Assembly: GCF_029407905.1 (NCBI RefSeq)
Contig: NC_073634.1
Span: forward strand, 23,077,501 to 23,141,500
Length of the DNA stretch: 64,000 bases
Reading direction: 5' to 3'
Source of the DNA: Bubalus kerabau
Lineage: Eukaryota; Chordata; Mammalia; Artiodactyla; Bovidae
The translations under genes were made by a program, and so were the position numbers. Positions within the stretch are counted from its first letter, which is position 1. Every line of letters starts with the position of its first letter. The notes beneath the pieces were generated by a model. That model was not told where the DNA came from. It made no database searches and worked only from the letters and a program-made list of their open reading frames with translations. Below, in pieces: positions 1-11,048 of this stretch.

Positions 1-1497
1 ATGTTATGGCTACTGGGCAAAGAGCTCGTGAAAAATTTATGGCCTGGTAAAAAAAAATCTCTGGGTGATGTAGGTTAAAACAACTTTATTCCCAATGCTG
101 TTGAATACCATGAATTTTAGAAAGAAAAAAGGGCAGCTTTTGTGAACATGTTGGACATAAAACACCACTTTAAAGGAAAAGCTGGAGAGCAGATAGGGCA
201 AACCAGCTCATATGAATAGTTCTGCAATGATTTTTATGGCTTTGCATTTACTCATCTTGCACCACCTTTAAATTTACAATAAAAGCAAAAAAAAAAAGTG
301 CAACACTCATTACTCTAGCTGTCTTTACATGTTCCATTGAGATACAAAACAGAATTTCACTACTCAGACTTTAAGGGAATGGGGAATTCATCTCATTTCA
401 TGTCTGTAGCTGCTGCTGCCACAGCACCATGTTCCAATCATGAAATTTATAACGTAAATCTCTTGCAGATGATAACCACTGGAAAAGAGAAATGGCCATG
501 GATCCAGAAAGGCTTCCAAATTTCCCCCGCAAAGTTCTTATCTGTGAGCCCAGAGGCTGGTGCTGAGTTTTTACCCAATGAGTGAGGCCTGTTGGGAAAC
601 CTACATGCTTTAGGAGACTTAATGAAGAAATCTGAACCGTTCCTTGGTTCTCTATTAGTCTTTATTACTTATTTCACATTTGACAATACCAAACACTTCA
701 CAACTGCCCTAATTTATCTCAGAGCATTTACATCTAATCTGAAAACATACCTGTGTAGCTTATTCTTAATTGTCAACAAGAGCTCTTACAAATTTCAGCG
801 GGTATCAAAAAGAGGATCTCTGGAACTGTCCAGAAAAGAAGTTGCATTTCCTGCTCCTTAGATGAAAAGATCTTTTCGAGATGAGAAGACTACAGGAGTC
901 TTTTAAATTGACTTTAGGAATACCCCTGGGGCATCCACAGGCCTTCCCAGTGAGCCTTTGTCTCCCAGTGCTTTCCAAGGAAGTCCCCAAAAAAGGCTTT
1001 GCTATTCAAATTGGGACATCTGCTGCTCTCCAGATTTGTGTTCTTTTTTTGAAAGGCAGCACCCCCAAGAAACTCTAGGATATTATGAAGCCTAAGAGTG
1101 GGGTGTTGGGGAGGAAATCTTTGTCTCCCTAACATTCATCAGTTCCCTCCTCTTAAGCAGCACCTCCCTCGCCACCGCCCCCCACACCCTCAGCAGGCCA
1201 CAGCAGCGACTCCCCTAAAGACACCAGCTCTGGAAAAGATTCAGGCTGCAATACCCTTGTGACATTCCTATTCCCGCCCTCATTTTAATTCCCTCACTTT
1301 TTTTTTTTTTTTTAAACGAAATGTAATTACTTGACTGTCAGCCTGGGCTGCACTCTGGGGCTTTTACTCCTTTCAACACAGCTGTGCTCCCGGCTTTGAT
1401 GCTGCGGTCCACGCAGCTTGTCCCAGCCACAGCCTGGCTCTCGGTAATGTAACATTCAAGTGCATATTTATTTTTAAACTGACCTCTCGGGCTGTAC

Positions 1498-1505
1498 AGT
1501 ATAAA
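1498..1505 (+). promoter_or_regulatory. TATA-like box
   Basis: The octamer-like string gtataaag follows a C/G-rich segment and lies about 650 bases before the CpG island. It matches the TATA core, but no transcription start can be shown from sequence. Chance occurrence is quite possible. Confidence 0.25.
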
Positions 1506-1531
1506 GGTCCTGCCAAAAAATATGCTACTTT

Positions 1532-1541
1532 CTATTTATAA
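1532..1541. promoter_or_regulatory. MEF2-like site
   Basis: The ten bases ctatttataa fit the MEF2 consensus (YTA, four A/T, TAR) exactly. The site lies 27 bases after the TATA-like string and about 600 bases from the CpG island. Such sites also occur by chance in A/T-rich DNA, so function is inferred only from position. Confidence 0.3.
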
Positions 1542-2554
1542 GATGAAACACATGCCTCCCGAAGTCGAGAGGGGAATGGAGCATAATAATTCATAACGAA
1601 AAAATGATTGGCCAGATCCATTCGTCCTCACGTGTCTGATACTTGTCTGTGTCAAGACAGTTTCAAGGAGAAAAGGGGAAAAAAAATCTTGAAAACACTT
1701 CAGTTGTTCAGAAACCACCGTAAAAAAAAAAAAAAAAAAAAAAACCTGCCAGATCTGCAGGTTGGCGCCTCAGCCACAATGCCCCTCAAGTGTAGAGAGG
1801 GCACCAAAAGGGTATTGCCACAGATTTGAGCCGTGCGCCCTTGTGCAGCCCTGATGCCAATCCACGGTGGGAGGGGAGCGGCAGCCATGTGCGGCTTGTT
1901 CTCGGATGGAAAAATGCAATACGCGCCCCGAATGGCTGTCAATAGCTCGGAGGGTGCAGTGTAGCCGCGCAGCCTCACCCTGAAAAGTGGTAGGCACAAA
2001 AGGTGAAGCTCTGAGTCCCGGTCGTGCCGCGTGTACCACCCACCCTCCCACCCCCAGCCCCCAGCCCCCAGCTTGCTTTGTGCCCCCTACGGTCCTTTGA
2101 ACACCAGCTGAAAGGTGATGCCCTAGGTAATCCCCGCTCCCCTGTGCTTTACCAAACCTAGCAGCCACGCACGCCGGAAGCCGCCACGGCCGCCGGTGAG
2201 ACAGACTCACGGACGCACAGAGAAGAAGCCATGGGCAGGCAGCAACTCACCAGCGGCGCCAAGGATCCCAGCCGCTGACCCAGGGACCGGGCGCCCGGCA
2301 CCGACACCTCCCGAGGGCGCACGCAGTCCCTGCCCGCCACGCGCAGATCCAACCGGGTCGGCCGGCTCGGCGCCCGCTCACAGTATTATCCGCTCCGAGA
2401 CGGCGTGAAGGCGCCCAAGGCCGGGGTCTCTAGGCTCGCCCCCAGTTCGGGCCCACGGCTGCGCTCCCCGCTCTGTCGGGCAACAGCCGGAGAGAAGGTG
2501 CGAGCTAGACTGAGCGTGCAGCCGCTGGACTCCGGGACTGAACCTGCGAAGGGC

Positions 2555-2615
2555 GGGGAGGCGCGGGGCGGGGCCGGCAGCGCGCGGGGCGGGCCTGGGC
2601 GGGCCGGCGGGCGCG
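2555..2615. promoter_or_regulatory. Cluster of GC boxes (Sp/KLF-type sites)
   Basis: Repeated gggcgg and ggggcggg-type strings occur within about 60 bases in the middle of the CpG island. Such clusters are typical of TATA-less promoters bound by Sp1/KLF factors. Binding is inferred from the motif only. Confidence 0.5.
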
Positions 2616-2721
2616 CCGCAGGGCGCGGGCTGCCGGCCGACCCACCCAGCCAGGGTACCTGCGCCCCGGCCCGGAGCGGGCGGACTGGGTTCACCCGCTG
2701 CGGGGCCTGCGGCCCCCGGAG

Positions 2722-2741
2722 AACAATGGGCGTTCATTGTT
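2722..2741. promoter_or_regulatory. Palindromic SOX-like dimer site
   Basis: The arms aacaatg (2722-2728) and cattgtt (2735-2741) are perfect inverted copies separated by six bases. Each arm matches the HMG-box SOX core (ACAATG). SoxE proteins are known to bind paired inverted sites as dimers, usually with a shorter spacer of three to five bases. The G/C-rich surroundings make two A/T-rich arms here less likely by chance. Confidence 0.4.
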
Positions 2742-3449
2742 ACGGCCCCGGCGCCACCCCCAGGGATGTGGCTTCCCTGCGAGAGGCTGCGTTCAGCTCC
2801 CTCCACACAAAGAAAGGACTCTGGACGCTCGGTTCAAAGAGGGACCTGGAGTGCAAGTTCCAGGTGCCCCTAAACAAAGGGACTCATCCCGCACCCCAGA
2901 CACCTGTACTAAACCTCGTGCGCCCACCTCTTTCCGTCCCAACGACCCGATCTAACCCGGCAAGGCTCCGGCGCGGCGGGCGGGGACTCTGGCGGAGGAG
3001 AAACCACTTGACCGCGCCGCCCCCGTCGGGCCGCGGGCCCCCGGGTCACTCGACGCCCGGGTTTGGGAGGAGGGTCGTGTTCTGTCAGTTTCCAGCCTGA
3101 TCCTCTTGGAGCTGCCGCCAAAACCCGGAGAGTGGATTTGGCAATTGGAGACGCCAGGGGCTGCTGGCTGAGCAGGGGGCACACGAACTGCCGACGCTGC
3201 AGGTTTTTCCAGTCCAGGGGGAGGCGTTTCCTCTCCCGCGGGGACCCTAAAAGAGATCTGCCCAAAGCTGGGGCAAGCGGGTGGCGGCTGCCGGGGACGA
3301 GGGGCTGGGCGCTAGCGGCGTGGCGGCGGCCCAGGAGCGTAAAATTCCGCCCTGGGCGGCACCTGCGCCCTCCAGTCATTCCGGCCACAGCCGCTGCGCA
3401 CCCCGCCCCTCCGCCCGGAGGCCGAAAGTGGACCGGGTTAATTAATTTT

Positions 3450-5095
3450 CTTAATCCGTCTCCTTCTCTTCCTACTCCAGCAGTCAGCCTGGGGAATGAG
3501 TAGGCGACAGGAAAGGGCGGTGTTTTCCGGTTGTAAGGCCCCAGCCCGCACGTTCTGCCTGGGGAGGGGACTGGAACCCAGGAGAGCCTGGCACTCTGGG
3601 CCTGGCCCCGGCCCCCGGGGCTCTAAAATTGAACGGAAATCCTGGCACAGAGAGCGATCCTCCAGGGGACCTTGACTTTCCGGTGTGGTATCAGCTTCAG
3701 GTCATCACCGCAAGGTCCCTGGGTCTGTCTGAAACCTTAGAGGATGCACATTAAGCTTTACTTTGTAAACCTCGGCTGAAGTTAAGGTGAAGTGAAAAGG
3801 AAACAGACACAACTATTCTGGAAAGCAAAATACTTGGGTGGAGTGTTAAAAGCCTCAAAGAAAATAGTAGTTGGCAGGTCAAATGGCCATGAAGTTGGAA
3901 GTCAAATACAAAACTCAGCTGAAGAGATGTTAGAAATCTCACAAGCCAAATAGTCCACAAAGATAAGAGACACAGCATCGTTTCCTTTCTTCAAATGACA
4001 ACTACTTCGAAGTTTCCATTGGCAGATACCTGAATTTTGCTCCAGATTCTTGAGAGTTTTTTACTAGGCATTCATATTTCAAAATATATGTTCCCTTTGG
4101 CACAAACGTATGTATTTTATGTATGAATTTATTGAAGAATATTAAATGTTACTGGCCTACTTAGATAAAGGTATTTTATAAATATTTATGCATAGCTCTC
4201 ATTGCACATGGTATTTTTATAAGTACAAATAATATGTATATATTAAATACCACATGAAAAATTCCTTTTGCACACACATTCTTTACACGTGTCTTGTGTG
4301 TAAACATTTTTTTTTCATTTTGTTCTGTTGTTAGAATAGATGCTGTTAATAACAATTTATTTCCACATGACTAAGTAACTTCTTTTATATCTTGTACAAA
4401 TACAGAGTGGCAGTTTTTTGAGGTAGCAATTTTATTCCCAAGCCCCATTTTCCCTTTACTACGCTGTTCTTCAACTCCTAGAGACTTTCGCTCTCTACCC
4501 TTTCTTCATGAGACTTCACTTCTGGGCTCTAAACCATTAATCCCAAACCTACCCCTTTAGGGGCCTAGTGGTGCTGATTTAATTTATCCTGGCTTCTTTG
4601 ACATTCCACATTATTTATTTGCGTTGAACATCTTGGTACTGAACATCTCCAGTGAGGGAGAATGCCCTTGTATAGTGGATTATCCTTCCAAGCTAGGCAT
4701 TTCCTGTACTATGATGGTTTTTAGGTTTGATGGATTTTTATTTCAATATGGAAGAGAGGGGAAAACTGCTTTAGGAAGATTTTAAAGATTTGGCGATTCT
4801 GCTTTGGGTTACAAAAAAGTTTAGCGCCTTGAAAAATAGGTGGTTACCTTAGAAAACTAACTGAGACTAAGCAAGTGGACATAGAGAAGATATTTTGATC
4901 AGGTTCAATTAATGCACTTGTATCTGTAGAGCAAGCCTCTGGCAGGCCCAACAGTGAGCTATTTTTCTATTAGTCCCTGCCATGGGAGAAGAACTAAGAA
5001 GTGTCAGCGGAAACCTCCCATCTATTTAGGGGGCAGAGAACAACAAGCCAGTGTATGCAAACAAGTGCAGACTCAAATATTCTAGCCTGTTGCCA
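3450..5095. other. Unique sequence downstream of the CpG island
   Basis: No gene or clear repeat. GC content falls quickly after 3700, and 4060-4400 is strongly A/T-rich. A pyrimidine tract followed by cag at about 3462-3482 could act as a splice acceptor, but no coding frame supports it. Confidence 0.5.
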
Positions 5096-5099
5096 TTAA

Positions 5100-5222
5100 G
5101 TATAATCCTGGGACCAGCAGCACCAAGCCTCACTCTGGAGCTACTGAGTTGGAATCTTCATTTTAATGAAATGTAGATGGTTTGTGTGCACATTTGGTGT
5201 GTGAGAAGTACTGGTCAAAGGG
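5100..5222 (+). repeat. MER5-like hAT DNA transposon remnant
   Basis: The order 'gaccagcagcacc', 'ctactgagttggaatct' and a tail 'gagaagtactggtcaa' follows the MER5A/B pattern (hAT-Charlie, non-autonomous). It is diverged and internally shortened. The name is from recognition of the pattern only. Confidence 0.5.
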
Positions 5223-5940
5223 TGTGGATCTCAGTCTTTTAAATCACAGACTCATTTTAAAATCTCCTGTGACTTATGAACACTCTTATGAAAACGTGAA
5301 GGGAGAATTACACAAACACTTTTGCATTCAATTTCAGGATTCCCCCAAATGCTAATCTGTTAATGATGAGGAAGTCCTAAGTAAAACCTCCAGTCATAGT
5401 GCCAGAGGGGCTGCTGAGTGTCAGCCAGAAGAGTTAGGGGAGGATTCTTTCAGGAGACAGAGCTTAAGTAAGTTTTGAAACATGACAGAAACTGAACAGG
5501 GAGAGGAGTCAAGAAGGACATTTCAGGTGGGAGAAATGCCTGGGTAAATTGGTCCAGAAGAGAAAACAACAGACATGTATTTCTACACAGAGTGAGGGGA
5601 AGCTCAATGAGGAGACTGTAGTTTGATAGCAGGGTTTCCTTGCAATTCATTTTCACTGTCTGGACCTCTAAGAAAATGAGACTGGACTGTGGGTTCAGTG
5701 GCTCTTCCACTTGTGAAGGGGGCGGGGCACCAGGAACCCTCTGACATGTGGTTCTGTTAACATGTAAGACCTCATTTCCAATGCTTGGTTCTCCCTCTCG
5801 GTGTACCTTGGCCATGTGGCCCCCAGGCTTTTCCAGGAACTCCAGCATGCCTGGGGCACTCCATCTGCCTGGGTGCTTCTTCCTCAGGTAACAGAAAGGG
5901 TCTTTTAAAGTGCTTATTCAAATGAGACTTCAGAGAGACT
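5223..5940. other. Unique sequence, no feature recognised
   Basis: A 132-codon open frame at 5450-5848 on the minus strand resembles no known protein and has no supporting context. Nothing else stands out. Confidence 0.5.
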
Positions 5941-6090
5941 CTATCCCTCTAGAATAGCAGCCTCACCCACCATCCTTTTCTTTGCTCAAAGCAGAAAGAA
6001 TTTCATTACTTGACATTACATTATATTTACTTACAGATTCATTTATGGCCTTTTTTCTCTAATGTATTCTCTTTGTTTGCTATTGTGGCT

Positions 6091-7729
6091 TCAGTTCAGT
6101 TCAGTTCAGTTCAGTTCAGTCACTCAGTCCTGTCCGAGTCTTCGCGACCCCATGAATCGCAGCACGCCAGGCCTCCCTGTCCATCACCAACTCCCAGAGT
6201 TCACTCAGACTCACGTCCATCGAGTCGGTGATGCCATCCAGCCAACTCTTCCTCTGTCGTCCCCTTCTCCTGCTGCCCCCAACCCCTCCCAGCATCAGAG
6301 TCTTTTCCAATGAGTCAACTCTTCGCATGAGGTGGCCAAAGTACTGGAGTTTCAGCTTCAGCATCATTCCTTCCAAAGAAATCCCAGGGCTGATCTCCTT
6401 CAGAATGGACTGGTTGGATCTCCTTGCAGTCCAAGGGACTCTCAAGAGTCTTCTCCAACACCACAGTTCAAAAGCATCAATTCTTCGGCATTCAGCTTTC
6501 TTCACAGTCCAACTTTAGCATCCATACATGACCACAGGAAAAACCATAGCCTTGACTAGACGGAACTTTGTTGGAAAAGTAATGTTTCTGCTTTTGAATA
6601 TGCTATCTAGGTTGGTCATAACTTTCCTTCCAAGGAGTAAGCGTCTTTTAATTTCATGGCTTAATCACCATCTGCAGTGATTTTGGAGCCCAGAAAAATA
6701 AAGTCTGACACTGTTCCACTGTTTCCCCATCTATTTCCCATTAAATGATGGGACTGGATGCCATGATCTTCATTTTCTGAATGTTGAGCTTTAAGCCAAC
6801 TTTCATCAAGAGGCTTTTTAGTTCTCTTCACTTTCTGCCATAAGGGTGGTGTCATCTGCACATCTGAGGTTATTGATATTTCTCCCGGCAATCTTGATTC
6901 CAGCTTGTGTTTCTTCCAGTCCAGCGTTTCTCATGATGTACTCTGCATAGAAGTTAAATAAGCAGGGTGACAATATACGGCCTTGACGTACTCCTTTTCC
7001 CATTTGGAACCAGTCTGTTGTCCCATGTCCAGTTCTAACTGTTGCTTCCTGACCTGCATACAGATTTCTCAAGAGGCAGGTCAGGTGGTCTGGTATTCCC
7101 ATCTCTTTCAGAATTTTCCACAGTTTATTGTGATCCACACAGTCAAAGGCTTTGGCATAGTCAATAAAGCAGAAATAGATGTTTTTCTGGAACTCTCTTG
7201 CTTTTTCCATGATCCAGTGGATGTTGACAATTTGATCTCTGGTTCCTCTGCCTTTTCTAAAACCAGCTTGAACATCAGGAAGTTCACGGTTCACATATTG
7301 CTGAAGCCTGGCTTGGAGAATTTTGAGCACTACTTTACTAGCGTGTGAGATGAGTGCAATTGTGCGGTAGTTTGAGCATTCGTTGGCATTGCCTTTCTTT
7401 GGGATTGGAATGAAAATGGACCTTTTCCAGTCCTGTGGCCACTGCTGAGTTTCCCAGATTTGCTGGCATATTGAGTGCAGCACTTTCACAGCATCACCTT
7501 TCAGGATTTGGAATAGCTCAACTGGAATTTCATCACCTCCACTAGCTTTGTTCATAGTGATGCTTTCTAAGGCCCACTTGACTTCACATTCCAGGATGTC
7601 TGGCTCTAGGTGAGTGATCACACCATCGTGATTATCTGGGTCATGAAGATCTTTTTTGTACAGTTCTTCTGTGTATTCTTGCCACCTCTTCTTAATATCT
7701 TCTGCTTCTGTTAGGTCCATACCATTTCT
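6091..7729 (-). mobile_element. BovB LINE copy 1, 5'-truncated
   Basis: The + strand starts with repeated ttcag units, the complement of the BovB 3' tail, and runs through the 3' UTR, the ORF2 C-terminus and the reverse-transcriptase core. It stops just upstream of the region encoding MDLTEAEDIKKRWQEY. The copy covers roughly the last half of the element (full BovB is about 3.2 kb). The ORF2 frame is broken by a one-base loss near 6822, a 21-base loss near 6810, and a nonsense codon shared with copy 3. It lies in an L2 remnant 29 bases from copy 2 in the same orientation. Confidence 0.95.
6818..7720 (-). pseudogene. BovB ORF2 reverse-transcriptase remnant (copy 1)
   Basis: A 300-codon open stretch covers most of the reverse-transcriptase domain of RTE-clade ORF2, which copies element RNA into DNA at the nicked target. 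Motif A is visible as FIDYAKAFD and motif B as GVRQG followed by LSPCLFN. Motif C reads CADD rather than the usual YADD, so the first residue of the catalytic box is changed. The upstream endonuclease is absent because the copy is truncated. The frame is lost at a one-base deletion near 6822, after motif C. Not expected to be functional. Confidence 0.9.
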
Positions 7730-7758
7730 ACATACCTAAAATGGGGCCTGGCACATAG

Positions 7759-8909
7759 TTCAGTTCAGTCGCTCAGTTGTGTCCGATTCTTTGCGATCCC
7801 ATGAATCGCAGCACGCCAGGCCTCCCTGTCCATCACCAACTCCTGGAGTTCACTCAGACTCACGTCCATCGAGTCAGTGATGCCATCCAGCCATCTCATC
7901 CTCTGTTGTCCCCTTCTCCTCTTGCCCCCAATCCCTCCCAGCATCAGAGTCTTTTCCAATGAGTCAACTCTTCACATGAGGTGGCCCAAGTACTGGAGCT
8001 TCAGCTTTAGCATCATTCCTTCCAAAGAAATCCCAGGGCTGATCTCCTTCAGAATGGACTGGTTGGATCTCCTTGCAGTCCAAGGGACTCTCAAGAGTCT
8101 TCTCCAACACCACAGTTCAAAAGCATCAATTCTTCGGCATTCAGCTTTCTTCACAGTCCAACTTTAGCATCCATACATGACCACAGGAAAAACCATAGCC
8201 TTGACTAGACGGACCTTTGTTGGCAAAGTAATGTCTCTGCTTTTGAATATGCTATCTAGGTTGGTCATAACTTTCCTTCCAAGGAGTAAGCGTCTTTTAA
8301 TTTCATGGCTTAATCACCATCTGCAGTGATTTTGGAGCCCAGAAAAATAAAGTCTGACACTGTTTCCACTGTTTCCCCATCTATTTCCCATGAAGTGATG
8401 GGACCAGATGCCATGATCTTCATTTTCTGAATGGTGAGCTTTAAGCCAACTTTTTCAGTCTCTCCTCTTTCACTTTCATCAAGTTTTTAGTTCCTTTTCA
8501 CTTTCTGCCATAAGGGTGGTATCATCTGCATATCTGAGGTTATTGGTATTTCTCCCAGCAATTTTGATTCCAGCTTGCGCTTCTTCCAGTCCAGCGTTTC
8601 TCATGATGTACTCCGCATATGAGTTAAATAAGCAGGGTGACAATATACAGCCTTGATGTACTCCTTTTCCTATTTGGAACCAGGCTGTTGTTCCATGTCC
8701 AGTTCTAACTGTTGCTTCCTGACCTGCATATAGGTTTCTCAAGAGACAGGTCAGGTGGTCTGGTATTCCCATCTCCTTCAGGATTTTCCACAGTTTATTG
8801 TGATCCACACAGTCAAAGGCTTTGGCATAGTCAATAAATCAGAAATAGATGTTTCTCTGGAACTCTCTTGCTTTTTCGATGATCCAATGGATGTTGGCAA
8901 TTTGATCTC
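7759..8909 (-). mobile_element. BovB LINE copy 2, 5'-truncated
   Basis: It begins with ttcagttcag next to 'cacatag' of the L2 tail and ends in the reverse-transcriptase core at 'tttgatctc', after which the L2 resumes. It covers about 1.15 kb. An ORF2 piece at 8479-8808 keeps a YADD motif C, but the frame is broken on both sides. It lacks the shared changes of copies 1 and 3, so it is a separate insertion and not a duplicate of copy 1. Confidence 0.95.
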
Positions 8910-8943
8910 AGGGTACTCAATAAATATATATTGAATAAGTGAC

Positions 8944-9794
8944 CCCTTGACTACAACCAGTGAAGAATGTAAAAGCCGTGTTCACAAACTCCATAACTCC
9001 ACAAATAATAATGTATGAAACATTCCTGAAATATACCACACATATGATGCGACTGTTTTCAACCACTTTTCTTTAGACCAGCTGAACAAGAAATACTAAA
9101 CACATGGAACATTTTAAGTCCTGAAATTCAAACATTTAAAAGCAAGGCTTACAAAAAATGTCTTTATAGTCCATGTATAATGCATAACTATTTCTCTTGT
9201 AGCAAAGCTGAAACACGCTGGTGTGTACTCAGCTGGGGTTTTCCTCCAAAATGCCACATTCCGACTGAATTCATATGTACTGTATGTTCTCGATTATCCC
9301 AAGTTTGATTTAAGGAAAAATGTAAGAGAAACTGAAAGTTTAGCACATTTTGAACAAGAATGTCCTTATACCTGGAGGATTCCTCTCCTTGCTACCCAAA
9401 TAGAATTGCACCAGTCCTGGAAATAAAGTTAATCTGTGCTAATGAATTTGACTGAACAGCTGCCAAAAATTAAGGAATTTTCTAACCAGTGATTTCCCTG
9501 TAAATAAAGAACGTCAGGTCACATCTTGGTTAGGAGATTTCAGTTTCACCTAATCAAATGCAGCAGGAAATGGTATATATGAGACAGTGTGAGCATGCAG
9601 ACTACAGTCCTAGCATACAGCTCTGAGCAGGTTAGACAGTGAACCACCAAATCCTAGGACTCTTGGTATTTGAATTAGCTTTTGAACTCAGGCAGCACCG
9701 ATTTTGTGGATAAGACCTTCAAATATTGATGCATACTCAGTTTTGATTGTTGATTGGAAACCAGTGACTAATAAATAGCATTACCTAACACTGC
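8944..9794. other. Unique sequence between BovB copies 2 and 3
   Basis: No recognised gene or repeat. A 67-codon frame at 9223-9426 has no supporting feature. This is the spacer between the oppositely oriented copy 1/2 pair and copy 3. Confidence 0.5.
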
Positions 9795-11048
9795 ACAGAA
9801 GAACTGTACAAAAAAGATCTTCACGACCCAGATAATCACGATGGTGTGATCACTGACCTAGAGCCAGACATCCCGGAATGTGAAGTAAAGTGGGCTTTAG
9901 AAAGCATCACTACGAACAAAGCTAGTGGAGGTGATGGAATTCCAGTTGAGCTATTCCAAATCCTGAAAGGTGATGCCGTGAAAGTGCTGAACTCAATATG
10001 CCAGCAAATTTGGAAAACTCAGCAGTGGCCACAGGACTGGAAAAGGTCCATTTTCATTCCAATCCCAAAGAAAGGCAATGCCAACGAATGCTCAAACTAC
10101 CGCACAATTGCACTCATCTCACACGCTAGTAAAGTAATGCTCAAAATTCTCCAAGCCAGGCTTCAGCAATATGTGAACCGTGAACTTCCTGATGTTCAAG
10201 CTGGTTTTAGAAAAGGCAGAGGAACCAGAGATCAAATTGCCAACATCCGCTGGATCATGGAAAAAGCAAGAGAGTTCCAGAAAAACATCTATTTCTGCTT
10301 TATTGACTATGCCAAAGCCTTTGACTGTGTGGATCACAATAAACTGTGGAAAATTCTGAAAGAGATGGGAATACCAGACTACCTGATCTGCCTCTTGAGA
10401 AATCTGTATGCAGGTCAGGAAGCAACAGTTAGAACTGGACATGGGACAACAGACTGGTTCCAAATAGGAAAAGGAGTACGTCAAGGCTGTATATTGTCAC
10501 CCTGCTTATTTAACTTCTATGCAGAGTACATCATGAGAAACGCTGGACTGGAAGAAACACAAGCTGGAATCAAGATTGCCAGGAGAAATATCAATAACCT
10601 CAGATGTGCAGATGACACCACCCTTATGGCAGAAAGTGAAGAGGAACTAAAAAGCCTCTTGATGAAAGTGAAAGAGGAGAATGAAAAAGTTGGCTTAAAG
10701 CTCAACATTGAGAAAACAAAGATCATGGCATCCGGTCCCATCATTTAATGGGAAATAGATGGGGAAACAGTGGAAACAGTGTCAGACTTTATTTTTCTGG
10801 GCTCCAAAATCACTGCAGATGGTGACTGCAGCCATGAAATTAAAAGATGCTTACTCCTTGGAAGGAAAGTTATGACCAACCTAGATAGCATATTCAAAAG
10901 CAGAGACATTACTTTGCCAACAAAAGTCTGTCTAGTTAAGGCTATGGTTTTTCCAGTGGTCATGTATGGATGTGAGAGTTGGACTGTGAGGAAAGCTGAG
11001 CACCAAAGAATTGATGCTTTTGAACTGTGGTGTTGGAGAAGACTCTAG
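9795..11048 (+). pseudogene. BovB ORF2 reverse-transcriptase remnant (copy 3)
   Basis: This is the longest intact reverse-transcriptase core in the window: 9846-10748 is open for 300 codons. In order it shows an N-terminal IPIPKKGN segment, GFRKGRGTRDQ, motif A FIDYAKAFD, motif B GVRQGCILSPCLF, motif C CADD (usual YADD changed) and a motif D-like EKTKIM. A TAA at 10746-10748 stops it; the same frame then continues from 10770 to 11048 with the conserved GCESWTV and FELWCWRR segment, where a second stop (TAG) occurs. The endonuclease is missing through truncation. Not expected to be active. Confidence 0.9.

Larger units (their letters stand above)
1..2150. other. Unique flank upstream of the CpG island
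   Basis: No recognisable gene or young repeat. Open frames are short and resemble no known protein. The stretch holds a 16-base T run at 1298-1313 and a 23-base A run at 1722-1744. GC content rises toward 2150. The part from about 1340 to 1700 looks like proximal non-coding promoter sequence rather than repeat, but that is only an impression. Confidence 0.6.
2150..3450. promoter_or_regulatory. CpG island, likely promoter or first-exon region
   Basis: This block is far richer in G+C and in CpG dinucleotides than anything else in the window, where CpG is mostly depleted except in young repeats. It contains several GC boxes (gggcgg or its complement), densest at about 2555-2615, and no interspersed repeat. 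CpG islands of this size in mammals usually mark promoters. Both strands show long open frames (for example 2405-3100 on +, 2909-3388 on -), but these are rich in Gly, Ala, Pro and Arg as expected from base composition and match no protein I know. The gene served and its direction are unknown. A non-coding RNA or an untranslated first exon on either strand would fit. Confidence 0.8.
5945..8943 (+). repeat. L2 LINE 3' end split by two BovB insertions
   Basis: Three pieces read as one L2 3' terminus: 5945-6090, 7730-7758 (ending in 'cctggcacatag') and 8910-8943 ('gtactcaataaatata...'). Joined, they follow the usual L2 tail order of '...GCCTGGCACATAG', 'TAGGTRCTCAATAAATATT' and 'TTGAATRA'. BovB copies 1 and 2 fill the two gaps and leave only 29 bases of L2 between them. 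The last two pieces are the most secure; the first is more diverged. Confidence 0.7.

Noticed and set aside
2378..3503. Long open frames on both strands of the CpG island (up to 231 codons)
   Set aside because: G/C-rich DNA has few stop codons; the frames overlap on both strands, have Gly/Ala/Pro/Arg-rich composition and match no known protein.
6091..6120. (TTCAG)n as a simple satellite or CRISPR-like repeat
   Set aside because: It is the complement of the BovB 3' tail and occurs at the 3' end of several copies.
7759..8909. BovB copy 2 as a tandem duplicate of copy 1
   Set aside because: It lacks the derived changes of copy 1, has a different 5' end, and L2 sequence lies between them.
9846..10748. 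The 300-codon reverse-transcriptase frame as a host gene
   Set aside because: It lies wholly within BovB copy 3, begins without an ATG at the frame edge, has an altered motif C and a nonsense codon.
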